From Gammaproteobacteria bacterium (lineage in GTDB: Bacteria; Pseudomonadota; Gammaproteobacteria; SZUA-229), in NCBI GenBank assembly GCA_011051475.1, contig DRLE01000161.1:1-23283 (forward strand): 23,283 bases of DNA. Direction: 5' to 3'. The notes under the pieces were generated by a model. It was not told the DNA's origin. It worked only from the letters and a program-made list of their open reading frames with translations, and did no database searches. The position numbers and the translations under genes were made by a program. Position 1 is the stretch's first letter. Each line of letters opens with the position of its first letter. Shown piece by piece: positions 8,673-16,438 of the stretch.

Positions 8673-9446
8673 ACCTGTAATTACTGTATTCAGAAATATC
8701 CGCTTTTGCGGATATTTTTGGTTTGGGGGCTTGTTTTTTTCTCTGCTGCTGTCATTGCCGGTGAGCTTCGGGTGGCGGTGGCGAGTAATTTTTTGCCGGC
8801 CCTGAAACGGCTGGCGGGGGATTTCGAAAAAGACAGCGGGCATCGTTTGCTGATCAGTAGTGGTTCGAGCGGCAAGCTGTTTGCGCAGATCAAACAAGGG
8901 GCGCCTTATGATGTTTTTCTGTCGGCCGATGCCTTGCGTCCGGACCGGCTGGTAAGCGATGGACTGGCTGTCGGTGACTATACTTATGCACTGGGTCGGC
9001 TGGTGCTGTTGTCGAATATTGTGCTGGATGAATGCCGGGATATATTGTATTCGGATCAGCTGCAGCGCCTGGCGATTGCCAGTCCGCGCACCGCGCCTTA
9101 TGGAAGGGCGGCAAAGGAGGTATTGCAGGCGCTGGGGCTGTGGCAGGATCTGCAGGCAAAACGGGTGACGGGTGAGAATATTATGCAGGCCTGGCAGTAT
9201 GTGGCTACGGGTAATGCACAGGCCGGTTTTATTGCCGCTTCCTTATTGCATACCGGTAAGGGGAGTATCACGGGTTGTACCTGGGAGGTGCCGGCAGACC
9301 TGTATGCGCCGGTTCGGCAGAAACTGGTCGTCCTGAAGTCGGCCGAAAACCGGGCGGCTGCCACCCGGTTTCTGCAGTTTATGAAATCCCCCCGGGCGCG
9401 GGCAATTATTCGTGCATCCGGTTATGATGTGGTTCCTGTCAACTGA
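8667..9446 (+). CDS. modA: Molybdate ABC transporter, periplasmic binding protein ModA
   Basis: A periplasmic solute-binding protein of up to 259 residues that captures molybdate (or tungstate) for ModBC. The mature protein starts near ELRVAVASNF; SSGSSGKL, QGAPYDVFLSAD and the APYGRAA region are typical of ModA. A hydrophobic signal sequence (RIFLVWGLVFFSAAVIAG) ends before it. The start is uncertain. GTG 8667 lies inside a heptamer repeat, TTG 8706 lies in the loop of a terminator-like hairpin, and TTG 8718 would remove the basic residue of the signal peptide. None has a ribosome-binding site. modB follows after 34 bp. The repeat may have replaced the original promoter and start region. Confidence 0.93.
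   Translation: MKTCNYCIQKYPLLRIFLVWGLVFFSAAVIAGELRVAVASNFLPALKRLAGDFEKDSGHRLLISSGSSGKLFAQIKQGAPYDVFLSADALRPDRLVSDGLAVGDYTYALGRLVLLSNIVLDECRDILYSDQLQRLAIASPRTAPYGRAAKEVLQALGLWQDLQAKRVTGENIMQAWQYVATGNAQAGFIAASLLHTGKGSITGCTWEVPADLYAPVRQKLVVLKSAENRAAATRFLQFMKSPRARAIIRASGYDVVPVN
8694..8719 (+). terminator. Intrinsic terminator-like hairpin after rho, overlapping the modA 5' end
   Basis: AAATATCCGC (8694-8703) and GCGGATATTT (8708-8717) form a perfect 10-bp stem with a TTTT loop, followed by T residues to 8719. This is a reasonable Rho-independent terminator for the trxA-rho transcript, 70 bp past the rho stop. It also lies within the first codons of the modA reading frame if the GTG at 8667 is used, so it could act as an attenuator or a translation block for modA. 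Confidence 0.65.
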
Positions 9447-9480
9447 GCCGAAAGGACGCTGATACCTGTTTGCCAACGCC

Positions 9481-10182
9481 ATGTTTACCGACTTTACTTT
9501 TACCGAGCTTGCTTCTACCGATCTGGGCCCGCTGCTGCTGACGCTCAGGCTGGCCGCTGTCAGTACCCTGATACTTCTGCTTATCGGTACGCCCGTGGCA
9601 TGGTGGCTGGCGAATACGAAGACAAGGGCCAGGCCGCTGATCGAGGCCGTGGTCGCTCTGCCGATCGTGCTGCCATCGACGGTGCTTGGCTTTTACCTGC
9701 TGATCCTGCTGTCGCCACAAAGCATGCTGGGTGGCTGGTGGTTCGAGCTGACCGGGCAGAGTCTGACCTTCAGTTTTTCCGGACTGGTGGTCGCTTCGGT
9801 GATCTACAGTTTCCCCTTCGTGGTGCAGCCGCTGCAGAATGCGTTTGAGTCGGTTGGTCATGAGCTGATGGAAACCGCGTACACGCTGGGCGCAAAACCG
9901 CTGGATGCTTTTTTCAGCGTGGCCGTGCCGCTGGCCAGGCGTGGCTTTCTTACCGGCGGCGTGCTCGGTTTCGCCCACACCCTGGGTGAGTTCGGCGTGG
10001 TGCTGATGGTGGGCGGCAATATCCCCGGCGAAACCCGCGTGGTTTCCATCGCTATCTACGATCACGTTGAGAGCATGGCTTATGCGCAGGCGCATGCGCT
10101 TTCACTGCTGCTGTTGCTGATAGCATTTCTGACCATGCTGCTGATGTATCTGTTCAATCATCGCTTCAGGGCAAGAGCATGA
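9481..10182 (+). CDS. modB: Molybdate ABC transporter permease ModB
   Basis: An inner-membrane permease of 233 residues with about five hydrophobic helices, forming the molybdate channel with ModA and ModC. The cytoplasmic EAA-type loop, which docks on the ATPase, is at about 130-155 (ETAYTLGAKPLDAFFSVAVPLA minus its ends), and LPIVLPSTVLGFYLL is typical of ModB. GEFGVVLMVGGNIPGETRV near the C-terminal third is also characteristic. The ATG at 9481 is 34 bp after modA. The stop overlaps the modC start by 4 bp (ATGA), which indicates translational coupling. Confidence 0.96.
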   Translation: MFTDFTFTELASTDLGPLLLTLRLAAVSTLILLLIGTPVAWWLANTKTRARPLIEAVVALPIVLPSTVLGFYLLILLSPQSMLGGWWFELTGQSLTFSFSGLVVASVIYSFPFVVQPLQNAFESVGHELMETAYTLGAKPLDAFFSVAVPLARRGFLTGGVLGFAHTLGEFGVVLMVGGNIPGETRVVSIAIYDHVESMAYAQAHALSLLLLLIAFLTMLLMYLFNHRFRARA

Positions 10183-11282
10183 GCCGTGATATGACCTCCG
10201 AAGCAGGGCTCGGGCATTGCTCGCTTCACCTTGAGCGTGAGGGCTTTTTGCTGGAAGCCGCATTTGACCTTCCGCAGAAGGGCGCGCTGGGCATCTTTGG
10301 TCATTCCGGCTCGGGAAAAACCACGCTGCTGCGTTGTATTGCCGGGCTGGAAAAGGCTGTGCAGGGGCGGATCGAGGTCAATGACAATATCTGGCTGGAT
10401 GGCCGGCAGAGCCTGCCTCCTCAGCAGCGTGCCATTGGCTATGTGTTTCAGGAAGGGCGTCTGTTTCCGCATTTAACGGTGAATGATAATCTGCACTATG
10501 GTGTCAAACGCAGCAGGCAGCGTGCATGCAGTCACAATGATAATAAAGACAAGTTGCTGGCGCTGCTGAATATCTCGCCCCTGCTGCAACGTTATCCGCA
10601 CCAGCTTTCCGGCGGGGAAAAACAGCGCGTGGCCATCGCGCGCGCCCTGCTGACCTGTCCGCAGATGTTGTTGCTGGATGAGCCGCTGGCTTCGCTGGAT
10701 GAAAGCCGCAAGCAGGAAATTCTTCCCTATCTGGAGCGTTTGCACGAAACCCTGAACATTCCCATGCTGTATGTCAGCCACAGCATGGATGAAATGCTGC
10801 GCCTGTGTGACCGCATGCTGGTGATGGAAAACGGCCGGCTGGTCAGCCAGGGTGATCTCCACGAGGTGCTGGTATCGCCGCAGTCACCACTGGCAAAGGT
10901 CGAGCATGCCGTTGCCGTGCTCGAAGGCAGTGTCTCGAAGCAGGAAAAACCTTTCGCCATTACCACCGTGCACACGACCCACGGCAATGCCTTTCAGGTG
11001 CCGGGCCTGATGCCCATCGGCAAACACGTACGCCTGATCGTCTTCGCCTCCGACGTCAGCCTGGCAAAACAGCGCGCAGAGCAAAGCAGTATACTCAATA
11101 TTATTCCCGGCAGGGTTACCGGCATACTGGATAAAAAAGACGGCAGGGTATTGCTGCAGATAAACTGCAATGGCGACATTCTGCTGTCACTGATCTCGCA
11201 GAAGTCCTATGAGCGTCTTCATCTGGAAAGTGGGCCGGAGGTGTTTATACAGGTGAAGGCGGTAGTGACGAAAAAGCAGTGA
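10179..11282 (+). CDS. modC: Molybdate ABC transporter ATPase ModC
   Basis: The cytoplasmic ATPase of the molybdate importer, 367 residues. It shows Walker A GHSGSGKTT (41-49), the Q-loop Q91, signature LSGGEKQR (143-150), Walker B LLLDEP (164-169) and the switch H201. A C-terminal MOP/TOBE domain (about 298-365, beginning SSILNIIPGRV) binds oxyanion and is typical of ModC. It overlaps modB by 4 bp. The last codons (KKQ, stop) lie in a 15-bp tandem duplication linked to repeat element B, and the TGA stop is part of an AGTGAAT heptamer, so the C-terminus may have been slightly changed by the insertion. Confidence 0.96.
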   Translation: MSRDMTSEAGLGHCSLHLEREGFLLEAAFDLPQKGALGIFGHSGSGKTTLLRCIAGLEKAVQGRIEVNDNIWLDGRQSLPPQQRAIGYVFQEGRLFPHLTVNDNLHYGVKRSRQRACSHNDNKDKLLALLNISPLLQRYPHQLSGGEKQRVAIARALLTCPQMLLLDEPLASLDESRKQEILPYLERLHETLNIPMLYVSHSMDEMLRLCDRMLVMENGRLVSQGDLHEVLVSPQSPLAKVEHAVAVLEGSVSKQEKPFAITTVHTTHGNAFQVPGLMPIGKHVRLIVFASDVSLAKQRAEQSSILNIIPGRVTGILDKKDGRVLLQINCNGDILLSLISQKSYERLHLESGPEVFIQVKAVVTKKQ

Positions 11283-11292
11283 ATAAAAAAGC

Positions 11293-11299
<7 letters not shown>
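11271..11299. repeat. 15-bp tandem duplication across the modC stop
   Basis: AAAAAGCAGTGAAT occurs at 11271-11284 and again at 11286-11299, offset by 15 bp. The first copy contains the modC stop; the second contains the first heptamer of element B. It could be slippage, or a short target duplication made when the element inserted. Confidence 0.6.
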
Positions 11300-11422
<123 letters not shown>

Positions 11423-11431
<9 letters not shown>

Positions 11432-12721
11432 AGAGCTATCGCTCTCCCGAGCGATAGCTCTATGCCCGATGTCCGTCCGGTAATACATCCCCTTCCAGCT
11501 GATTTTTTCGACCAGTTCGTAGGCGCGTTGCTGGGCTTCGCTGACGCTGTCGCCGAGGGCGACGGCACAGAGGACGCGGCCGCCGTTGGTGACGATGTGG
11601 CCGTCTTTTTCGGCAGTGCCGGCGTGGAAGACTTTTGTGGTTTCGGTTTCGGTATTTTCCAGGCCGCTGATAATGTCGCCCTTGTCATAGCTGTCGGGGT
11701 AGCCGCCGGCGGCCAGTACCACGCCCAGTGAAGTACGGCTGTCCCAGTCGGTGGCGGCGGTGTCCAGCCTGCCGTCAATGGCGTCCAGGCAGTGTTGCAC
11801 CAGATCGGATTTCAGGCGCATCATAATGGGCTGGGTTTCCGGGTCGCCGAAGCGCACATTGTATTCCAGCACCTTCGGTATGCCCTCTTTGTCGATCATG
11901 ACGCCGGCATAGAGAAAGCCGGTAAAGGCATTGCCTTCATTTGCCATGCCCCTGACGGTGGGTTCGATCACCATCTGCATAATGCGATCATGCATCTCGG
12001 GCGTTACCACCGGGGCGGGGGAGTAGGCACCCATGCCGCCGGTATTGGGTCCCTTGTCACCATCGTCCCTGGCCTTGTGGTCCTGCGAGCTGGCCATGGG
12101 CAACACATTCCTGCCGTCGACCATGCAGATAAAGCTGGCTTCCTCGCCGTAGAGCATTTCCTCGATCACCACGCGGGCGCCGGCATCACCGAATTTATTA
12201 CCGGCCAGCATGTCTTTTACCGCGGCAATGGCTTCTTCATTGGTCTGTGCCAGGATGACGCCCTTGCCGGCGGCCAGGCCGTCGGCCTTGATAACGATGG
12301 GCGCGCCCTTTTCCTCGATATAGGCAATGGCCGGCTCGATCTCGGTAAAGTTGCCGTAAAAGGCGGTAGGGATATTGTGACGTTCAAGAAAATCCTTGGT
12401 AAAGGCTTTCGAGCCTTCAAGCTGGGCGGCGGCTTTCGTCGGGCCGAAAATCTTCAGGCCGTTATCGGTAAACACATCGACCACACCGGCAACAAGCGGT
12501 GCTTCCGGACCGACAATGGTCAGGTCGATGCCATTGTCCTGTGCAAATGTCAGCAGGGCGGGAATGTCTTCCGCGCCAATGGCGACATTGTCGATATTCG
12601 GCTCCAGCGCGGTGCCGGCATTACCGGGGGCGACATAAACCTGTGAAACCAGGGGAGACTTTGCGGCTTTCCAGGCCAGCGCATGTTCGCGGCCACCGCC
12701 GCCGATGATAAGGACTTTCAT
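11423..12721 (-). CDS. purD: Phosphoribosylamine-glycine ligase PurD (GAR synthetase)
   Basis: An ATP-grasp enzyme of 432 residues catalysing the second step of de novo purine synthesis, phosphoribosylamine plus glycine plus ATP to GAR. The N-terminus MKVLIIGGGGREHALAW, the central DHKARDDGDKGPNTGGMGA stretch and the EYNVRFGDPETQ motif are diagnostic. The domain ends with DIGHRAIARE, where PurD proteins normally stop. The remaining SDSSSE and the TAA come from an inverted copy of the preceding codons followed by the repeat element, so the C-terminus appears extended by about six residues. It is the last gene of the minus-strand run from ccoI, but an 87-bp inverted repeat lies upstream, so it probably has its own promoter. 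Confidence 0.96.
11431..11462. terminator. 14-bp perfect hairpin at the purD 3' end, abutting element B
   Basis: TAGAGCTATCGCTC (11431-11444), loop TCCC, and GAGCGATAGCTCTA (11449-11462) form a perfect 14-bp stem. The arm farther from the element encodes the conserved RAIAR end of PurD; the arm touching the element is its inverted copy and encodes SDSS. It lacks a T-run. It may act as a transcript-end hairpin, but its origin as an inverted duplication of coding sequence is the notable point. Confidence 0.6.
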
Positions 12722-12797
12722 GGGTGTGGGTCAGGGTGATTGAAAAGGGCGTATTTTACACTTTTTGAGAAGTCGGCGAAGGTGTGAAAAAACTATT

Positions 12798-12884
12798 TTT
12801 GGCCGCGAATCACGCAAAGGACGCGAAAAAACAAAACTGTTTTTGCTTTTTATCTTTGCGTATTTTGCGTTATTTGCGGCTAAA
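12798..12884. repeat. 87-bp imperfect inverted repeat with ACGCAAA-type units
   Basis: The left arm reads TTTGGCCGCGAATCACGCAA and on; the right arm, read on the other strand, begins TTTAGCCGCAAATAACGCAA. The arms agree at most of about 30 positions and contain repeated ACGCAAA/ACGCGAA units. The centre has AAAAC and GTTTT runs that can pair. It occupies the gap between the zinc-ribbon gene (stop at 12902) and purD (start at 12721). Its design (inverted arms of short A-rich units around an AT core) resembles the heptamer elements, though the sequence is unrelated. Confidence 0.7.
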
Positions 12885-12901
12885 TGTTTTTTGGGTGTTG
12901 T

Positions 12902-13471
12902 CTACCGGCAGCTATAAAAATACTGCCAGTTTGCCGGAAAAATAGCAGCCAGCCTGTCCAGCAGCGCCTGCTGCGGGATGGCTTCTTTGGGGAAGATATC
13001 GGTGATTTCGATAAACAGGGTGCTCACCCCGGCCATTTTCCGCCAGTTGAAATCGGCAGAGGCGGAGGTGACGCCGCACTGGCTGCACTGGATACGGCCG
13101 CTGTTTTCCTGCCAGTCTTTCGTCGGCTTTTTGCACAGCGGGCAGATCGGGTCGCGTGCCTGCAGGCGGCTGTGAATAAGGGTGGCCTGCGGATAGTGGT
13201 GCAGGCGGATATGGCAGAAGCTGCTGTCATTTTCGTCAGCCTCGAAGCTGATGGTCGGGGAGCAGCCCATATAGGCAATATAGTCGAGAAATTTCTCGCC
13301 GGTATAAAAGCCCTGCGCATCGTCTTGCAGCGGGCTGCTGATCAGGGCTATCTGGCGCAGGCCGTCCCGCAGCCGCTCAAGGTCTGTATCATCGACGGGC
13401 TGTGAGGTGGCGGGGTAGAGAAAAAGCGAACATCGGGTGTCGGCCTGGTGGGTGGAGCTGCCTTGTGCCAT
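12902..13471 (-). CDS. Conserved hypothetical protein with a C-terminal-half zinc ribbon
   Basis: An unrecognised soluble protein of 189 residues. It has no signal peptide or membrane helix. A four-cysteine zinc-ribbon pattern is visible: CPLC (110-113) and CSQC (129-132), separated by 15 residues. The N-terminal half contains a stretch FYTGEKFLDYIAYMGCSPTI (56-75), and the C-terminus is hydrophobic and aromatic (LLDRLAAIFPANWQYFYSC). The start ATG is only 6 bp after the ccoS stop, so it is very likely co-transcribed with ccoI-ccoS. A role linked to oxidase assembly or copper handling is possible from position alone; the sequence does not show it. Confidence 0.8.
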   Translation of the reverse strand: MAQGSSTHQADTRCSLFLYPATSQPVDDTDLERLRDGLRQIALISSPLQDDAQGFYTGEKFLDYIAYMGCSPTISFEADENDSSFCHIRLHHYPQATLIHSRLQARDPICPLCKKPTKDWQENSGRIQCSQCGVTSASADFNWRKMAGVSTLFIEITDIFPKEAIPQQALLDRLAAIFPANWQYFYSCR

Positions 13472-13477
13472 GGGTGC

Positions 13478-13651
13478 TTATTCGTCGCCTGTTTTTTTTG
13501 CTTCAGGCTTGTCATCGTCGTCCATGAGAATACGATGCGCCGGGCCTTCCAGGTCATCGAACTGATCGGATTTCACCGCCCAGAAAAATATACCGATAAT
13601 AATGACCACGATAATCAGGGCGACGGGTAACAGCAGGTAGATGATATCCAT
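13478..13651 (-). CDS. ccoS: cbb3-type cytochrome oxidase assembly protein CcoS
   Basis: A 57-residue single-pass inner-membrane protein. It begins MDIIYLLLP with one helix at about 5-25, then FWAVKSDQFDDLEGPAHRIL and an acidic DDDD tail, which is the CcoS signature. CcoS is needed for cofactor insertion into cbb3 oxidase. It follows ccoI by 80 bp and is followed after 6 bp by the zinc-ribbon gene. The sequence just upstream of its ATG is an AGTGGTC repeat instead of a normal intergenic stretch, and no Shine-Dalgarno is visible, so its translation signal may have been disturbed. Confidence 0.93.
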   Translation of the reverse strand: MDIIYLLLPVALIIVVIIIGIFFWAVKSDQFDDLEGPAHRILMDDDDKPEAKKTGDE

Positions 13652-13656
13652 AATGA

Positions 13657-13721
13657 AGTGGTCAGTTGGCAGTGGTCAGTTGGCAGTGGTCAGTAGACAG
13701 TTTAAGGCAGAGAAAGTTTTG
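13657..13721. repeat. AGTGGTC/AGTTGGC heptamer repeat, diverged half element (copy D)
   Basis: Six 7-bp units alternate AGTGGTC and AGTTGGC (the last is AGTAGAC), running 13657-13698. They are followed by AGTTTAAGGCAG and a GAAAG/TTTTG stretch to 13721. Over 23 positions from 13699 this tail matches the corresponding part of element B (from 11321, AGTTAAAAGCAG and on) at 16 positions, and six of the seven differences are transitions. Period, leading AGT and tail all indicate a diverged relative of the AGTGAAT family. It lies between ccoI and ccoS. Confidence 0.65.
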
Positions 13722-13731
13722 TGCAGTGTGC

Positions 13732-16218
13732 TCAGTAGCGGATTCGGTTCAGGCGCATGGCATTGATAACCACCACCAGCGAGCTGGCGGACATGCCCAG
13801 TGCGGCCATCCAGGGTTCGACGTAGCCGGCGGCAGCGGCGGGTATGGCGGTAATATTATACAGCAGCGCCCAGCTCAGGTTCTGCCGGATAATGCCCAGG
13901 GTTTTGCTGGCAATCTTCAGGCCGTGATAGATGTGCTCGATATTATTGCTGATAAGAATCATGTCCGCCGCGGCCGCGGCCAGCTGTGTGCCCTTGCCCA
14001 TGGCAATGGACAGGTCGGCGCCGGCCAGTACCGGCGCGTCATTGACGCCATCACCGGTCATCACCACGATGGCGCCGGCATTCTGCAGTGCTTTCACGGC
14101 TTTGAGCTTGTCTTCGGGGTGCAGGTCGGCGAGGGTATGATCGATGCCTAGCTGCCGGCTTATCTGCCGGGCGTTTTCTTCGCGGTCGCCGGTCATCAGG
14201 TGACAGGTTTTGTGCAGGTGTTTCAGTTCGCTGATCAACCGCGGGGCTTCTTCACGCACATGATCGGAAAGCAGGAATACGGCAATGCATTGCTCACTGC
14301 TGGCCAGATAGATTTTGCCATTGCTGTCATCGCCCTCGCTGCTGTCGAAGCGGGCGTCGAAAAGAGGCTGGCGGCAGTTTTCCTCGATAAAGGCTCGGTT
14401 ACCGATAAACCAGGTTTCGCCCTCGATGCGCCCGCTGATGCCACGGCCGGTAATATGCGCAAGCCCTTCCACTTTGAGCAGCGGCTGCCGGCAGCTTTCC
14501 AGCAGGGCGCGGGCGATGGGGTGTTCCGAACTGGCTTCCAGCGAGGCGGCAATCAGCAGGGCCTGCCGGTCATCCAGCGTTTTCTGTACGGCCGGGTTGA
14601 GGTGAATGCCCTGGAGTTCGATACGGCCCTCGGTCAGGGTGCCGGTTTTGTCGAAAACAAAATCGGTGGCATGGGCCAGGGTTTCCAGGGCGTGCGGGCT
14701 TTTCGGCAGCAGGCCGATTTTCGCCAGCTGGCCGCTGGCGGCGGTAATGGCTGTCGGTGTCGCCAGCGACAGCGCGCAGGGACAGCTGACGACGAGGGTG
14801 GCGATGGTGATTTCCAGCCAGAGGTCGGAATCCGGGCTGTACCAGTACCAGGCGACCACGGCGGCAATACTGAGCAGGATACTGACGAACCAGCCGGCAA
14901 TGCGGTCGGCAAGGCGGGTAATGGCCGGCTTGGTGTGCTGGGCCTCGTCGATCAGGCGCTGGATGGAGGAAAGCACCGAGTCTTCGCCCAGTTTCGTCAC
15001 CCGGATGATCAGCGGGTTTTCGGTATTGGTGCTGCCGCCGATGACGGCGTCATCCACGCTGCGGGTCACCGGCAGGCTTTCACCGGTAATCAGCGATTCA
15101 TTGATACCGGAGCTGCCGCTGACAATGACGCCGTCGGCGGGAATGACTTCACCGGGGCGCACCAGCAGGTAGTCGCCGACGGACAGTTCGCTGACCGAAA
15201 TATTTTCCTGGTCTTCCACGGTGCTGGAGCGCCGGTTTTCATAGTCGATCAGGCGGGTGGCGACAGCGGGTGTCAGATTGAGCAGGGCCTCGGTGGCCTC
15301 GGAGGTCTGCTTGCGGGTGGTGATTTCAAAATAGCGCGCGCTCAGCAGGAAAAAGGTGAACATGGCGACCGAGTCGTAGTAGACCTCGCCGCTGCCCTTG
15401 ATGGTATGCATAACGCTGGCGACAAAGGCAATGCCGATGCCCAGTGATACCGGTACGTCCATGCCAACCCGGCGGTTGCTGATATCGCGCCAGGCCGATT
15501 TGAAAAACACACTGGAAGCGAACAGCAGGATAGGGATGGTAATGGCCAGGCTGATCCAGCGGAAAGCCTGGCGGAAGCCTTCTTCCATGCCCCACCAGTC
15601 GCCGGTGTACATGGCAACGGCGAAGATCATCAGCTGCATGCCGAGCAGACCGGAAAGGCCGATACGGCGGATCTGCGCCTTGCGCTCCTTCTCCAGGATC
15701 AGCTGATGCTGCTCGGGGTCGTAGGGGTGGGCGAGGTAACCGATGCGTGAAACCGATTCGAGAATGTCACTGAGGCGGATCTTGCTGTTGTCCCAGCGCA
15801 CGCGGGCGCGGTGGGTGCTGTAGTTGATGCTGGCATCGATAATACCGTCCAGCGCGTTCAGGTGTTTTTCATTCAGCCAGACGCAGGCGGCGCAGGTAAT
15901 GCCCTCGAGAATCAGCGAAACCTCGTAGATATTTTCCGAATCCGTGGCGGCGACGAATTTTTTCTGCACGTCGGGTGAATCGTAGGCCTTGAGCTGCTGC
16001 AGAAACTCGGGCACCAGTTCGCCGGGTTTTTCCGGGGTGCTGGTGCGGTAGCGGTAAAAGTCATCCATGCCGCTGTCGATAATGGCCTGCGAAACCGCCT
16101 GGCAGCCGTAACAGCACATGGGCTTTTTCTCACCATGGTAGTTAACGCTAATATCCAGTTCGGGCGGCACCGGCAGGCCGCAGTGAAAGCAGGATACGGG
16201 GTCTTGGCTGTTATTCAT
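13732..16218 (-). CDS. ccoI: Copper-translocating P1B-type ATPase CcoI (FixI)
   Basis: An inner-membrane Cu(I) ATPase of 828 residues that supplies copper for cbb3 oxidase maturation. The N-terminus has CFHCG (10-14) and CCYGC (35-39) cysteine clusters. An HMA domain with GITCAAC is at 106-112. Eight membrane helices are expected, with the ion site CPC at 479-481 (SCPCALSLATPTA). The catalytic DKTGT is at 523-527, SEHP at 564-567 and GDGVNDAP at 722-729. The N-terminal cysteine cluster and HMA arrangement are typical of the CcoI/FixI branch rather than CopA. ccoS and a zinc-ribbon protein follow on the same strand; fnr is divergent, 220 bp away. Confidence 0.96.
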   Translation of the reverse strand: MNNSQDPVSCFHCGLPVPPELDISVNYHGEKKPMCCYGCQAVSQAIIDSGMDDFYRYRTSTPEKPGELVPEFLQQLKAYDSPDVQKKFVAATDSENIYEVSLILEGITCAACVWLNEKHLNALDGIIDASINYSTHRARVRWDNSKIRLSDILESVSRIGYLAHPYDPEQHQLILEKERKAQIRRIGLSGLLGMQLMIFAVAMYTGDWWGMEEGFRQAFRWISLAITIPILLFASSVFFKSAWRDISNRRVGMDVPVSLGIGIAFVASVMHTIKGSGEVYYDSVAMFTFFLLSARYFEITTRKQTSEATEALLNLTPAVATRLIDYENRRSSTVEDQENISVSELSVGDYLLVRPGEVIPADGVIVSGSSGINESLITGESLPVTRSVDDAVIGGSTNTENPLIIRVTKLGEDSVLSSIQRLIDEAQHTKPAITRLADRIAGWFVSILLSIAAVVAWYWYSPDSDLWLEITIATLVVSCPCALSLATPTAITAASGQLAKIGLLPKSPHALETLAHATDFVFDKTGTLTEGRIELQGIHLNPAVQKTLDDRQALLIAASLEASSEHPIARALLESCRQPLLKVEGLAHITGRGISGRIEGETWFIGNRAFIEENCRQPLFDARFDSSEGDDSNGKIYLASSEQCIAVFLLSDHVREEAPRLISELKHLHKTCHLMTGDREENARQISRQLGIDHTLADLHPEDKLKAVKALQNAGAIVVMTGDGVNDAPVLAGADLSIAMGKGTQLAAAAADMILISNNIEHIYHGLKIASKTLGIIRQNLSWALLYNITAIPAAAAGYVEPWMAALGMSASSLVVVINAMRLNRIRY

Positions 16219-16343
16219 GGATCGGCTGGGAGAGACTCGGGGTAGATTCGGCTGTATTCAGATTGACCGCAAGCGGCGTAGTTGGATAAATTAAGAGCTT
16301 CCTTGGATTAATAAATTAAACGCTTATCGTGTCTAAATCGGGC

Positions 16344-16375
16344 TGTTATTACATTATAATGGTGACATAATAACA
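16344..16375. promoter_or_regulatory. Inverted repeat centred on a TATAAT box between ccoI and fnr
   Basis: TGTTATTA (16344-16351) and TAATAACA (16368-16375) are perfect inverted arms 16 bp apart. Between them ATTATAAT (16353-16360) offers a -10 hexamer on both strands. No good -35 is visible on either side, as expected for a promoter needing an activator. It is a candidate operator/promoter for fnr, ccoI or both. The 220-bp gap shows no FNR box. Confidence 0.4.
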
Positions 16376-16438
16376 ATAACGGGGCGCAGCGGATGATAAC
16401 CCCGGTAAAAACTATGAAACCAAGGGCCGTATCTTACT

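Noticed and set aside
8205..8897. Minus-strand 230-codon reading frame with an HYSLFT stretch
   Set aside because: It is antisense to rho and modA, and the HYSLFT part is only the reverse strand of the heptamer array, which is open in all frames.
14200..15447. 415-codon plus-strand frame inside ccoI
   Set aside because: It is antisense to conserved ATPase motifs, Gly/Ala/Gln-rich, with no recognisable domain.
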